Source: Polynucleobacter sp. HIN11
GTDB taxonomy: Bacteria; Pseudomonadota; Gammaproteobacteria; Burkholderiales; Burkholderiaceae
Length of the DNA: 64,000 nt
Assembly: GCF_030297675.1 (NCBI RefSeq)
Contig: NZ_AP028142.1
Span: 372,001-436,000, forward strand
Direction: 5' to 3'
In this document: positions 33,414-42,737 of the stretch, piece by piece
How the letters are laid out: every line of letters starts with the position of its first letter
Position numbering within the stretch: the first letter of the stretch is position 1
Notes under the pieces: model-generated
What the model saw: the letters and a program-made list of their open reading frames with translations, nothing else
The model's database searches: none
What the model was told of the DNA's origin: nothing
Program-made: the position numbers and the translations under genes

Positions 33414-34778
33414 TTGAAAGTCACCATTGTCGGTAGTGGATATGTAGGATTAGTTACAGGGGCATGTCTAGCCGAACTCGGAAATACGGTTTTTTGCTTA
33501 GATCTCGATCAGAAAAAGATCGATATCTTAAATTCGGGTGGAGTTCCAATTTACGAACCGGGGTTGCAAGAGATGATCGCCCGTAATCGAGCGGCTGGAC
33601 GTATTCAATTTTCGACCGATGTGGCAGCAGCTGTTCAGCATGGTGAAATTCAGTTTATTGCGGTGGGTACCCCGCCTGATGAGGATGGCTCAGCCGATTT
33701 GCAGTATGTGATTGCGGCAGCACGCAATATTGGCAAACATATGAATGGCCCTAAGGTGATTGTTGATAAGTCAACGGTGCCAGTTGGTACCGCCGAGAAA
33801 GTTACGGCAGCTATTACCGAGGAATTAAAAACACGCAATTTAGATCCTGCATGGTGTTCAGTGGTCTCCAATCCTGAGTTTTTGAAAGAGGGTGCTGCGG
33901 TGGAAGATTTTATGCGTCCCGATCGCATTGTGATTGGTACCAATCAGGATGCTGCGGGTCTACGCGCTAAAGAATTAATGCGCAAACTTTATGCACCATT
34001 TAATCGGCATCATGAGCGCACCTATTACATGGATGTAAAGAGTGCCGAGCTTACAAAATATGCTGCCAATGCAATGCTGGCTACCCGTATCTCCTTTATG
34101 AACGAGCTTGCCAATTTAGCCGATGCGGTTGGAGCTGATATTGAGTCCGTTCGCCAAGGGATTGGCTCAGATTCCCGGATTGGTTATGGATTTTTATACG
34201 CAGGAACGGGCTATGGAGGCTCTTGCTTTCCAAAGGATGTATCGGCTCTATCTAAAACTGCTCTGCAGCATGGGCGCGATCTTAAAATTTTAGAGGCTGT
34301 CGAGGCAGTCAATCGTCAACAAAAAACAATCTTGATTGAGAAGATTACCAAGCGTTTTGGTGAGAATCTTTCTAATCATCGATTTGCGGTGTGGGGTTTA
34401 GCATTTAAACCCAATACAGACGATATGCGTGAAGCACCTAGTCGATTCATTATTGCGGCGTTAGTTAAGCGTGGCGCACAGGTAATGGCTCATGATCCAG
34501 TTGCAATGCCTGAGGCACAACACGCCTTTGAGATCGATTTTCAAGGAAAACCAGATCAGCTTCAAAAAATTTCCTTAGTAAAAACTCCTGAGGATGCCTT
34601 GGTAGGAGCTAGCGCATTAATTATTGTGACCGAGTGGAAAGCATTCCGTAGCCCTGATTTTGATTATCTAAAACAGGCGATGAAGAACCCAATCATTTTT
34701 GATGGACGCAACCTTTACGAACCCCAGTCGATGACCGAGCTGGATTTTGAGTATTACGGGATTGGTCGGCATAATTAA
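33414..34778 (+). CDS. ugd: UDP-glucose 6-dehydrogenase
   Basis: NAD-dependent double oxidation of UDP-glucose to UDP-glucuronate for surface polysaccharide or LPS modification. The 454-residue protein starts MKVTIVGSGYVGLVTG and has the catalytic Cys271 in GYGGSCFPKD and the VSNPEFLKEG motif. The TTG start at 33414 has AAGGAA seven bases upstream and places the Rossmann motif correctly. Lies between lapB and the heptose genes, an envelope context. Confidence 0.95.
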   Translation: MKVTIVGSGYVGLVTGACLAELGNTVFCLDLDQKKIDILNSGGVPIYEPGLQEMIARNRAAGRIQFSTDVAAAVQHGEIQFIAVGTPPDEDGSADLQYVIAAARNIGKHMNGPKVIVDKSTVPVGTAEKVTAAITEELKTRNLDPAWCSVVSNPEFLKEGAAVEDFMRPDRIVIGTNQDAAGLRAKELMRKLYAPFNRHHERTYYMDVKSAELTKYAANAMLATRISFMNELANLADAVGADIESVRQGIGSDSRIGYGFLYAGTGYGGSCFPKDVSALSKTALQHGRDLKILEAVEAVNRQQKTILIEKITKRFGENLSNHRFAVWGLAFKPNTDDMREAPSRFIIAALVKRGAQVMAHDPVAMPEAQHAFEIDFQGKPDQLQKISLVKTPEDALVGASALIIVTEWKAFRSPDFDYLKQAMKNPIIFDGRNLYEPQSMTELDFEYYGIGRHN

Positions 34779-34800
34779 CATTTGAATTAAATTTAGAGCG

Positions 34801-35733
34801 ATGACTGAGAAAGCTGACCGAACACAATTTAGTAAAGCACGCCTTTTGGTGGTGGGTGATGTCATGCTCGATCGTTATTGGTTTGGTGATACTAGTCGCA
34901 TCTCGCCTGAGGCCCCAGTTCCTGTGGTGCAGGTTGGAAAGATTGATGAGCGCTTGGGGGGCGCGGCTAATGTGGCCCGCAATGCCTCGGCTTTAGGAGC
35001 GCAAACCAGTCTTCTAGGGGTGATTGGAGTGGATGAGGCTGGTAAACGTGTAGAAGCCTTATTGCAAGATAGTGGTGTACAAAGCTACTTACAAGCTGAT
35101 CCCAAAGTACCCACGACGGTTAAGTTAAGAGTGATTGCCCGTCAGCAGCAATTAATCCGTTTGGACTTTGAAGAGACCCCGAGTTCCAATTCGTTAGCAC
35201 AGAAACTGAAACAGTTCGAGACATTATTGCCCAAAGCAGATGTTGTTATCTTGTCCGACTATGGCAAGGGCGCGTTGGAGCAAGTGGCCAGTATGATTGC
35301 CTTAGCAAAAGCCAAGAATAAGATTGTTTTGGTCGACCCAAAGGGTGATGCATATTCGAAGTATCAGGGGGCTACTGTGTTGACGCCCAATCGCAGTGAA
35401 TTGCGGCAAGTGGTTGGCGCATGGTCCAGCGAAGCGGAGCTCACCCAAAAGGCTCAAGCCTTGAGAGAGCAGCTTCAGGTTGAGGCCTTATTATTAACTC
35501 GCTCTGAGGAGGGTATGACATTATTTACCTCTGCGGGTGCAAGTCATGTGCGTGCGCAGGCCCGCGAGGTATTTGATGTATCAGGCGCTGGTGATACCGT
35601 CATTGCTACTCTAGCAGTAGCCTTGGCAGCAAAATGGCCTTTGGAGCGTGCGATGGCCTTAGCCAATCGCGCTGGAGGAATAGTGGTCGGTAAATTGGGA
35701 ACAGCAACCGTTTGTGCAGAGGAGCTACAGTGA
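34801..35733 (+). CDS. hldE1: D-glycero-beta-D-manno-heptose-7-phosphate kinase
   Basis: First kinase of the ADP-heptose pathway for LPS inner core. The 310-residue PfkB/ribokinase-fold protein carries MLDRYWFGDTSRISPEAPVPV near the start, DPKGDAYSKYQGATVLTPN and the catalytic GAGDTVIATLAVAL. It consists only of the kinase domain (also called RfaE1/HldA); the adenylyltransferase half found in E. coli HldE is not attached and must be encoded elsewhere. Stop overlaps the next start by four bases (GTGA). Confidence 0.94.
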   Translation: MTEKADRTQFSKARLLVVGDVMLDRYWFGDTSRISPEAPVPVVQVGKIDERLGGAANVARNASALGAQTSLLGVIGVDEAGKRVEALLQDSGVQSYLQADPKVPTTVKLRVIARQQQLIRLDFEETPSSNSLAQKLKQFETLLPKADVVILSDYGKGALEQVASMIALAKAKNKIVLVDPKGDAYSKYQGATVLTPNRSELRQVVGAWSSEAELTQKAQALREQLQVEALLLTRSEEGMTLFTSAGASHVRAQAREVFDVSGAGDTVIATLAVALAAKWPLERAMALANRAGGIVVGKLGTATVCAEELQ

Positions 35734-36749
35734 CCTATATCGTGACTGGTGCCGCCGGATTTGTAGGTGCGAATATTGTTCGTGCTTTAAATGCCCGTGG
35801 AGAAAAAAATATTATTGCAGTCGATGATTTGCGACCTGCAGATAAATATCGCAATCTAGCCGATTTGGATATTGCTGATTACATCGATAAGAATGATTTT
35901 TTAGAGGGCTTTCATGAGGGCTGGTTTGGTAAGGTAAAGGCAGTATTCCATGAGGGCGCATGTTCAGACACGATGGAGACCGATGGGGTTTTCATGATGA
36001 ACAATAACTATCAATACTCCATCAATCTCTATGAGATATGCACCGATCAAAAGGTCCCATTTCTTTATGCATCATCGGCTGCAACCTATGGAGGATCCGA
36101 TACGTTTGTAGAGGATCGGCAGTATGAGAAGCCTCTGAACATTTATGGCTACTCAAAGTTTCTGTTTGACCAATATATGCGTGCTCGTATGGCTGAGAAG
36201 GCCCCGACGGCTCAGGTAGTTGGCTTTCGGTATTTCAATGTGTATGGCCCACGTGAGTCTCATAAGGGCAGGATGGCCTCGGTTGCATTTCATCATTACC
36301 ATCAGTTCAAAAATAATCAAACGGTCAAATTATTTGGTGAGTATGGCGGCTATGCACCTGGTCAGCAATCACGGGATTTTGTATCGGTTGAAGATGTGGT
36401 GAAGGTGAACCTCTTCTTTTTGGATCATCCAGAAAAGAGTGGTATTTTTAACCTTGGCACAGGTCGTGCTCAACCGTTTAACGACGTTGCGCTGGCAACT
36501 GTAAATACCATGCGTAAACTGGCCGATCAACCAGCGTTACCATTGGCAGATTTAGTGCAACAAGGTCTCATTCAATATATTCCATTTCCCGATGACTTAC
36601 GGGGCAAATATCAGTGCTTCACGCAAGCCGATTTAACTCAATTAAGGGCGGCAGGCTATAACGATAGCTTCTTAGATGTTGAGAATGGTGTCAGCCAATA
36701 CATTGCCTGGCTATCAGCAAATTCTGATTTTTTAGCAAATCCCCTCTAG
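35730..36749 (+). CDS. hldD: ADP-L-glycero-D-manno-heptose 6-epimerase
   Basis: Converts ADP-D,D-heptose to the L,D form used in LPS core. An extended short-chain dehydrogenase of 339 residues with TGAAGFVGANI (about 6-16) and the catalytic Tyr139/Lys143 (YGYSK). The GTG at 35730, with AGGAG upstream inside hldE1, gives the right N-terminus. An ATG at 35712 would add six unrelated residues. Also known as RfaD. Confidence 0.95.
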   Translation: MTYIVTGAAGFVGANIVRALNARGEKNIIAVDDLRPADKYRNLADLDIADYIDKNDFLEGFHEGWFGKVKAVFHEGACSDTMETDGVFMMNNNYQYSINLYEICTDQKVPFLYASSAATYGGSDTFVEDRQYEKPLNIYGYSKFLFDQYMRARMAEKAPTAQVVGFRYFNVYGPRESHKGRMASVAFHHYHQFKNNQTVKLFGEYGGYAPGQQSRDFVSVEDVVKVNLFFLDHPEKSGIFNLGTGRAQPFNDVALATVNTMRKLADQPALPLADLVQQGLIQYIPFPDDLRGKYQCFTQADLTQLRAAGYNDSFLDVENGVSQYIAWLSANSDFLANPL

Positions 36750-36762
36750 ACCATTTATTTCG

Positions 36763-36789
36763 TCAACCCAATCAACCATTGGGCGTTGA
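36763..36789 (+). other. Imperfect hairpin after hldD
   Basis: TCAACCCAAT pairs with ATTGGG plus TTGA, with a two-base bulge. It precedes a second hairpin in the 94-base gap between hldD and the ComEA-like gene. Possibly part of a tandem transcript end. Confidence 0.35.
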
Positions 36790-36792
36790 AGA

Positions 36793-36820
36793 AAGCCATG
36801 ACACTTTCGTCATGGTTTGT
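36793..36820 (+). terminator. Probable terminator of the heptose operon
   Basis: A 10-bp stem (AAGCCATGAC / GTCATGGTTT, one G-T) around a 6-base loop, followed by GTTC. The T-run is short and lies mostly within the stem, so efficiency is uncertain. Confidence 0.5.
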
Positions 36821-36843
36821 TCATCAACCTCAAAGGAGAAATT

Positions 36844-37290
36844 ATGGGTTTATCGACTCTGTTTCACACATCTGCTAAAGCTGTATCTAAAGGATCGATG
36901 ATTGGCATGACGGCATTAGCGCTGGCACTTCCTCTTGGCATAACTCTTGCAAATGCTGCTCCAGTCAATGTCAATACGGCCAGTCAGACCGAGTTAGAGA
37001 GTATTCGTGGGCTTGGGCCGTCAAAAGCGAAGGCAATTATTGCGGAGCGAGAAAAGGGTGGTGCGTTTTATGACTCATATGATCTGCAATCACGGGTTCG
37101 GGGTATTGGCGAGCGCTCGGTTAGTAAATTAATGGAGAATGGTTTGAAAATCGAGGGTCAAAGTGGGTACCGTGAGACAAAAAGTGGCTCACGCTCAGAG
37201 ATGCGTTCCACAAAAAAGACGTCCAAGTATCAGGCTAAAGCGCCTGCGGCGGAGAACGAGCGGTCGACTGGTTCGCGTCAGCGCTATTGA
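36844..37290 (+). CDS. ComEA-like helix-hairpin-helix protein
   Basis: A 148-residue exported protein. A long N-terminal segment ends in a hydrophobic stretch and ANAA cleavage near residue 39. Then comes a double helix-hairpin-helix DNA-binding unit (PVNVNTASQTELESIRGLGP, IIAEREKGGAF) like that of ComEA, the periplasmic DNA receptor for natural transformation. The tail of about 45 residues is basic, Ser/Lys/Arg-rich and probably disordered. AGGAG lies before the ATG at 36844; a longer in-frame start at 36817 would put that site inside the gene. Whether it truly serves DNA uptake is inference. Confidence 0.82.
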   Translation: MGLSTLFHTSAKAVSKGSMIGMTALALALPLGITLANAAPVNVNTASQTELESIRGLGPSKAKAIIAEREKGGAFYDSYDLQSRVRGIGERSVSKLMENGLKIEGQSGYRETKSGSRSEMRSTKKTSKYQAKAPAAENERSTGSRQRY

Positions 37291-37330
37291 AATCAGCGGT
37301 ATTGGGTGAAGTTATCGCTAAAATAACTCT

Positions 37331-38257
37331 ATGACCCAATCTAATCCATCTGCGGCTCTCTATCCAACGATTTCTCAAACCATTGGCAATACCCCTTTGG
37401 TTCGCTTACAGCGTATTCCTGGTGTGGAGAATGAGCGGCGCGGTAATGTGATTTTGGGTAAGTTAGAGGGTAATAATCCAGCCGGGTCGGTCAAGGATCG
37501 ACCCGCGCTCTCCATGATTAAGCACGCTGAATTACGAGGCGATATTAAACCTGGCGATACCTTAATTGAGGCTACGAGTGGCAATACCGGTATTGCGATT
37601 GCCATGGTTGGGGCGATGTTGGGTTACAAAATTATTTTGGTCATGCCCGAAAACCAAAGTCTTGAGCGTCGACAGAGCATGGCTGCATATGGTGCAGAAC
37701 TTATTTTGACCTCTAGCTCAGGCGGGATGGAGTTGGCTCGAGATTACGCAGAGCAACTACAGAAAGAGGGTCGTGGCAAGCTATTGGATCAATTTGCCAA
37801 CCCAGATAATCCGCGGGCTCACATTGAGACCACGGGGCCAGAGATTTGGTGTGATACACATGGTCAGATTACTCATTTTGTTTCCGCAATGGGGACTACG
37901 GGAACGATTACTGGCGTATCGACGTATCTAAAGTCCATGAATCCAGAAATCCAAATTATTGGTGGGCAGCCCGAAGAAGGCTCGCAGATTCCTGGAATTC
38001 GGAAATGGGCACCCGCCTACTTGCCTAAAATCTATCAAGCTGAACGTGTCGATCGAATTGAGTATGTGACCCAGGCGGAGGCTGAAGAAATGGCCCGTCG
38101 TATGGCTAAGGAAGAAGGTATCTTTTGTGGTGTGTCAGCTGCAGGCGCTTTAGTGATTGCGCTACGCGTTGCTCAAACGGTTGAAAATGCTACGATCGTA
38201 TTCATTGTGTGCGATCGGGGCGATCGCTATTTATCGACAGGTGTATTCCCAGCCTAG
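37331..38257 (+). CDS. cysM: Cysteine synthase B (O-acetylserine sulfhydrylase)
   Basis: PLP enzyme forming cysteine from O-acetylserine and sulfide or thiosulfate. The 308-residue protein has TIGNTPLVRLQRI, the PLP lysine in NPAGSVKDRPA, and the phosphate-binding EATSGNTGIA. EGNNPAGSVKDRPAL and the C-terminal length are typical of CysM rather than CysK. Its last four bases overlap the convergent mltB stop. Confidence 0.95.
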   Translation: MTQSNPSAALYPTISQTIGNTPLVRLQRIPGVENERRGNVILGKLEGNNPAGSVKDRPALSMIKHAELRGDIKPGDTLIEATSGNTGIAIAMVGAMLGYKIILVMPENQSLERRQSMAAYGAELILTSSSGGMELARDYAEQLQKEGRGKLLDQFANPDNPRAHIETTGPEIWCDTHGQITHFVSAMGTTGTITGVSTYLKSMNPEIQIIGGQPEEGSQIPGIRKWAPAYLPKIYQAERVDRIEYVTQAEAEEMARRMAKEEGIFCGVSAAGALVIALRVAQTVENATIVFIVCDRGDRYLSTGVFPA

Positions 38258-39540
38258 TTATTTGACTTCGATGGCTTACTCGATTTCTTCGCTTTACTAT
38301 CTTTCTTAGTTGCTTTGGCTGTTGATGATCGATTTTTATGGGTGGGCACTGGGCCCGGCCCTGGTTTATCGATCTGGTCTCGTGCAAGTACACTTTTGTT
38401 TTCATACCCTAGCGCCTGCGCAAATTCAGCAACACTTTGAGCGTAAAAGTAACTACGGTTGTAGTTCACAATACTGAGGAAGTTTTGGAGTCCAACAACA
38501 TAAAGGATCTCAGGCTCTTGATTAACTCCAGGCGATGGTAAATCAATAATCAAGGCTTTGCTACTGGGTTCAACCCCGCCTTGCAGTAGATCGCCGTTGC
38601 TGGGCTGCAAAATACCGAGCTGAATTAATTCTGCAACTGTAATTTTAGCAATCGGCTGACCATCGGCCAGCTCAATAATTTTTGCTTGAGTTTGCTCATT
38701 TTGAATGACAGGAAAGTAGATGGGCATACCAGGTTGCCAGCCATGGACTTTAAGGAAGTTGGCAACACTAAAGATTGCGTCACGTCGACTATTGCGAAGA
38801 TCAATTACGCCATCCCCATCCCCATCGGTGGCAAATTGCAAAATACTTCCAGGCATAAACTGGGGAAGGCCAATGGCGCCTGCATAAGAGCTTCTTTGAT
38901 TGAGGCAACGATTAAACGCATCTTGCCGATTCTTTGCTTCTTGCCAGCACAAAATAATTAGGTCTTTCAGTTGATTCTGAAAAAGGAGCTCACGCGCTGC
39001 TTGATTGGGCGCCTCTGGATAGTCAAAAGCAAGCGTGCTTAGTACATCCTTGACCCGGAAGTTTCCCATTTGACGACCATAAATCGTCTCCACCCCAATA
39101 ATCGCCGCAATCACTTGATGAGGAACGCCAGATTCCGATTCGGCAGCTTCTAGAGCAGCACGATTTTGCTCGATAAAGGCAAAGCCAGCTCGAATACGGA
39201 CGGGTTCCACAAAGCGCGAACGATATACCCGCCAGTTTTTTTGAAAGCTAACAGGCGGAGGAGCAACTAATTGTTTGACTTGGGATAGATGTTGAACATC
39301 TTTAAAGCCATCTTCGAGCAATCCCAAAGGGATATTTTGCTGCCGCGAGATCTGATCGAGAAGCGCCTTGAGCGAAGACGGATCTCGTTTAGCGCTAGAT
39401 ACAGTAGCCTTATCAGTACGAACCTCTACTTCGGGTTTTGTGGACTGAGGATTAGGTGCTGTGCTTGGTGGAGTGGGCGATGCACAGGCGCCCAACAGAA
39501 TCGTTAGTGCCAGGCTGGAGAAAAACGGTAGAAAGTTCAA
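38254..39540 (-). CDS. mltB: Lytic murein transglycosylase B
   Basis: Peptidoglycan-cleaving lipoprotein of 428 residues. The lipobox is LGAC (C19). The catalytic glutamate is E151 in IGVETIYGRQMG, and the substrate-groove motif SSYAGAIGLPQFMPGS and the GDGDGVIDL loop are conserved. The C-terminal tail is Lys/Ser-rich. The start is a TTG at 39540 without a convincing ribosome site, chosen because it begins the signal sequence. Divergent from the HDAC-like gene. Confidence 0.92.
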   Translation of the reverse strand: MNFLPFFSSLALTILLGACASPTPPSTAPNPQSTKPEVEVRTDKATVSSAKRDPSSLKALLDQISRQQNIPLGLLEDGFKDVQHLSQVKQLVAPPPVSFQKNWRVYRSRFVEPVRIRAGFAFIEQNRAALEAAESESGVPHQVIAAIIGVETIYGRQMGNFRVKDVLSTLAFDYPEAPNQAARELLFQNQLKDLIILCWQEAKNRQDAFNRCLNQRSSYAGAIGLPQFMPGSILQFATDGDGDGVIDLRNSRRDAIFSVANFLKVHGWQPGMPIYFPVIQNEQTQAKIIELADGQPIAKITVAELIQLGILQPSNGDLLQGGVEPSSKALIIDLPSPGVNQEPEILYVVGLQNFLSIVNYNRSYFYAQSVAEFAQALGYENKSVLARDQIDKPGPGPVPTHKNRSSTAKATKKDSKAKKSSKPSKSNN

Positions 39541-39624
39541 GATCGCGCTAAGATAATAAAAAATAGTATTTTTAATACAAATTCATACTAAGTATAGTTA
39601 GTTGTTATTCGATGAGAGACAAAT

Positions 39625-40545
39625 ATGAGCACAGCCTACATCAGCCATCCTGATTTTATGAAACACGAGATGGGTCGCCATCATCCAGAGTGCCCTGAGC
39701 GAATTGCCGCCATTGAGGATCAGCTAATTCAGAGTCGTCTGGATACGCATTTAAAACGGATTGATCCGCCACTCGCGTCGGACGCTGACATCACACGAGT
39801 ACACAGCGAAGATCATTTAGCATTTGTGAAGAGTAAGGCTCCGAGTAGTGGCTACTCGATGATTGATGGCGATACCATCATGAACCCAGCAACGTTGACA
39901 GTCTCCTTGCGTGCAGCCGGCGCAGCAATAGTAGCAGTGGATGCCGTGATGCAAGGTGAGGTCAATAATGCATTTTGTGCGATTCGGCCTCCGGGACATC
40001 ATGCCGAGCCTCATCGCTCGATGGGATTTTGTGTATTTAATAATGTGGCAATCGCCGCGCGTTATGCCATCGAAAAGTATGGCTTAGAACGTGTCGCCGT
40101 GATTGATTTTGACGTGCATCACGGTAATGGCACAGAGGCCGCATTCATCAATGACCCGCATGTACTAATGTGCAGTTTTTTTCAACATCCCTTTTACCCC
40201 TACAGTGGTTTAGATGGTGGTGACAATATGGTCAACGTGCCCTTACCAGCAACTACCAACGGTAAGATCGTCCGTGACATGATTAGTAAAACCTGGATCC
40301 CACGACTTGATGAATTCAAACCACAGCTCATTATTATTTCAGCCGGTTTTGACGCTCATCGTGAGGATGATTTAGGCCAAATGGGCCTGGTTGAAGACGA
40401 TTACGTATGGATGACCAAGCAATTAATGGAGGTTGCTAATCGCCATTGTGACGGTAAGATTGTGAGTTGCCTTGAGGGTGGATATAACCTTTCTGCATTG
40501 GGGCGTAGCGTGGTTGCTCACCTGAAAACCTTGGCCGAGATTTAA
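39625..40545 (+). CDS. Histone-deacetylase-like zinc hydrolase
   Basis: Arginase/deacetylase-fold amidohydrolase of 306 residues. Zinc and catalytic residues are visible in IRPPGHHAEPHRSMGFC, VIDFDVHHGNGTEAAF and SAGFDAHREDDLG. Bacterial members deacetylate polyamines, acetoin-related proteins or unknown amides. The substrate is not predictable. Upstream, TATAGT about 35 bases before the ATG could be a -10 element. Confidence 0.93.
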   Translation: MSTAYISHPDFMKHEMGRHHPECPERIAAIEDQLIQSRLDTHLKRIDPPLASDADITRVHSEDHLAFVKSKAPSSGYSMIDGDTIMNPATLTVSLRAAGAAIVAVDAVMQGEVNNAFCAIRPPGHHAEPHRSMGFCVFNNVAIAARYAIEKYGLERVAVIDFDVHHGNGTEAAFINDPHVLMCSFFQHPFYPYSGLDGGDNMVNVPLPATTNGKIVRDMISKTWIPRLDEFKPQLIIISAGFDAHREDDLGQMGLVEDDYVWMTKQLMEVANRHCDGKIVSCLEGGYNLSALGRSVVAHLKTLAEI

Positions 40546-40595
40546 TCTGAATCACGATAAAATAGACGTTTAGATAAGCAAAAAGGTTGTCGTTC

Positions 40596-41345
40596 ATGAA
40601 GGTTTTGGTCGCAGTTAAGCGAGTGGTCGATTACAACGTGAAGGTTCGCGTTAAATCCGATCAATCGGGGGTGGACATTGCTAATGTCAAAATGAGCATG
40701 AATCCCTTTGATGAAATTGCTGTTGAAGAGGCGGTTCGACTCAAAGAGGCAGGCCTTGTTACAGAAGTTATTGCTTTTTCAGCAGGCCCTCAAGCATGCC
40801 AAGAGACATTAAGAACTGCCTTAGCGATCGGCGCAGACCGCGCAATTTTATGCGAGACGGATATCGAATTACAGCCTTTAGCAGTTGCTAAATTGCTTCA
40901 AGCCATCTATTCCAAAGAGCAGCCTCAGCTCATCATTATGGGTAAGCAGGCGATTGATGATGATAGTAACCAAACCGGGCAAATGTTAGCCGCCTTGCTC
41001 AATCTGCCCCAGGCAACATTTGCTTCTAAGGTGACTATTAGTAATGGGCAGGCATCGGTCACTCGCGAGGTTGATGGCGGTCTTGAGACTGTTGCAGTTT
41101 CTTTGCCTGCTGTGATCACGACCGATCTTCGCTTAAATGAGCCGCGTTACGTCACTCTACCCAACATCATGAAAGCCAAGAAAAAGCAGTTGGATATTGT
41201 CAAGCCCAATGATCTAGGGATTGATATTACCCCGCGGCTGAAAACCATTCGGGTCGAGGAGCCACCAAAGCGCTCAGCAGGTATCAAAGTGCCGGATGTG
41301 GCAACTTTGATTGATAAGTTAAAAAACGAAGCAAAGGTACTGTAA
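40596..41345 (+). CDS. etfB: Electron transfer flavoprotein subunit beta
   Basis: Half of the soluble ETF that passes electrons from acyl-CoA and other dehydrogenases to the quinone pool. The 249-residue protein starts MKVLVAVKRVVDYNVKVRVK and has the signature region ending IMKAKKKQLD. ATG at 40596 has AAAAGG nine bases upstream. Stop overlaps etfA by one base. Confidence 0.97.
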   Translation: MKVLVAVKRVVDYNVKVRVKSDQSGVDIANVKMSMNPFDEIAVEEAVRLKEAGLVTEVIAFSAGPQACQETLRTALAIGADRAILCETDIELQPLAVAKLLQAIYSKEQPQLIIMGKQAIDDDSNQTGQMLAALLNLPQATFASKVTISNGQASVTREVDGGLETVAVSLPAVITTDLRLNEPRYVTLPNIMKAKKKQLDIVKPNDLGIDITPRLKTIRVEEPPKRSAGIKVPDVATLIDKLKNEAKVL

Positions 41346-42274
41346 TGGCTGCACTGGTTCTCGCTGAGCACGATCAGCAATCATTAAAAATGGCCACGCA
41401 TCATGCAGTAAGCGCTGCTAAGCAATGCGCTAATGTGGTTGATATTTTGGTAGTGGGCCATGATGTGGATACGATAGTCCAAGAAGCCAGCAAGATTGAG
41501 GGGATTGGAAAGGTTCTTTATGCCAATGCACCGCATTTTGCCAACCAGTTACCGGAGGCAGTTGCGGAGCAAATTCTTGCCCTAGCCCCAAACTATGACT
41601 ATTTTTTAGCGCCCGCTACGGCACACGGTAAGAGTGTGATGCCCCGGGTTGCGGCGAAGCTGGACGTTGCTCAGCTTTCCGATATCACTAAGGTGGTGTC
41701 TGCCGATCAATTTGAGCGGCCCATTTATGCGGGTAACGCAATTGCGACGGTTCAAACGATTGACTCTAAAAAAGTGATTACGGTACGAACCACGAATTTT
41801 GATCTTGCTGGGACTAGCGGATCATGCTCTATCGAATCAATTTCTCCGGTACAGCCATTTGCCGCAAGTCAATTTGTTGGTCGCGAGTTAACCAAATCAG
41901 ACCGTCCTGAGTTGTCGGCTGCAAAAATTATTGTTTCTGGGGGTCGTGGGCTTGGCTCTGCCGAGAAATACAAGGAGTTGATTGAGCCATTAGCAGACAA
42001 GCTTGGCGCTGCTCTCGGCGCTTCCCGTGCTGCAGTGGATGCAGGTTATGTACCTAATGATTATCAAGTGGGTCAAACTGGGAAAATTGTAGCTCCTCAG
42101 CTTTATATTGCAGTGGGTATCTCTGGAGCAATTCAGCATCTTGCTGGCATGAAAGACTCCAAAGTCATTGTGGCGATTAACAAAGATCCAGATGCACCAA
42201 TTTTTGGTGTCGCCGACTACGGACTCGTTGGTGATTTGTTTACTCTTGTACCTGAGTTAACTGCCTCGATCTAA
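41345..42274 (+). CDS. etfA: Electron transfer flavoprotein subunit alpha
   Basis: FAD-binding ETF subunit of 309 residues. The C-terminal FAD domain is intact: SGGRGLGSAEKY, GASRAAVDAGYVPNDYQVGQ and GISGAIQHLAGMKDSKVIVA. It pairs with etfB, and the TAATG junction implies coupled synthesis. A terminator follows immediately. Confidence 0.97.
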   Translation: MAALVLAEHDQQSLKMATHHAVSAAKQCANVVDILVVGHDVDTIVQEASKIEGIGKVLYANAPHFANQLPEAVAEQILALAPNYDYFLAPATAHGKSVMPRVAAKLDVAQLSDITKVVSADQFERPIYAGNAIATVQTIDSKKVITVRTTNFDLAGTSGSCSIESISPVQPFAASQFVGRELTKSDRPELSAAKIIVSGGRGLGSAEKYKELIEPLADKLGAALGASRAAVDAGYVPNDYQVGQTGKIVAPQLYIAVGISGAIQHLAGMKDSKVIVAINKDPDAPIFGVADYGLVGDLFTLVPELTASI

Positions 42275-42299
42275 GCTCAACTTATTGGCTGAGCTTTTT
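42273..42299 (+). terminator. Terminator of etfBA
   Basis: AAGCTCA pairs with TGAGCTT around a 10-base loop and runs into five T residues. It starts at the etfA stop and overlaps the 3' end of the convergent membrane-protein gene. Confidence 0.7.
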
Positions 42300-42737
42300 G
42301 GCCTCTTCAATTTGGTAGATGAAGAATTGTTCAAAGCCAATAGCCAGAAAGCTCATCATGACCCCTGCGCCAATCACTAACGAGAGGATTACGCAAATTA
42401 CGACAGGCCAACCCGATTGCGTTTTTTGTTTACCTTGAAATGAAGTATTAAATTGCGCATCCCATTTTTCATCGGGACGTAATCCAAAGACAATCGTGCT
42501 TAACCAACTGGCCTCTAAGGCAATAAATCCAAGAACAATTAACGCCCAGGCAGCCGCAGAAGATTCTGGGCTTGTATTTAGGAGCATAAAACCCAGAATG
42601 CCTGCTATTAGGGATGCAAACTGGATCCATCCCCAAAAACTTTTGATACCGAGTAAATAAAAGCAGTTCAATCCAGTTCCTGGAAGAAAAAGTCCCAGCG
42701 CAGAAAATCGTAATTTGGACCGAAATGGGGTGCTCAT
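42282..42737 (-). CDS. Uncharacterised four-helix membrane protein
   Basis: A 151-residue protein with about four hydrophobic segments; the first pair (LGLFLPGTGLNCFYLLG and WIQFASLIAGILGFML) resembles TM2-type small membrane proteins, but the match is loose. A polar loop of about 25 residues separates helices three and four. Its start overlaps the upstream META-domain gene by four bases (ATGA), so the two are co-translated. Function unknown. Confidence 0.72.
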   Translation of the reverse strand: MSTPFRSKLRFSALGLFLPGTGLNCFYLLGIKSFWGWIQFASLIAGILGFMLLNTSPESSAAAWALIVLGFIALEASWLSTIVFGLRPDEKWDAQFNTSFQGKQKTQSGWPVVICVILSLVIGAGVMMSFLAIGFEQFFIYQIEEAKKLSQ

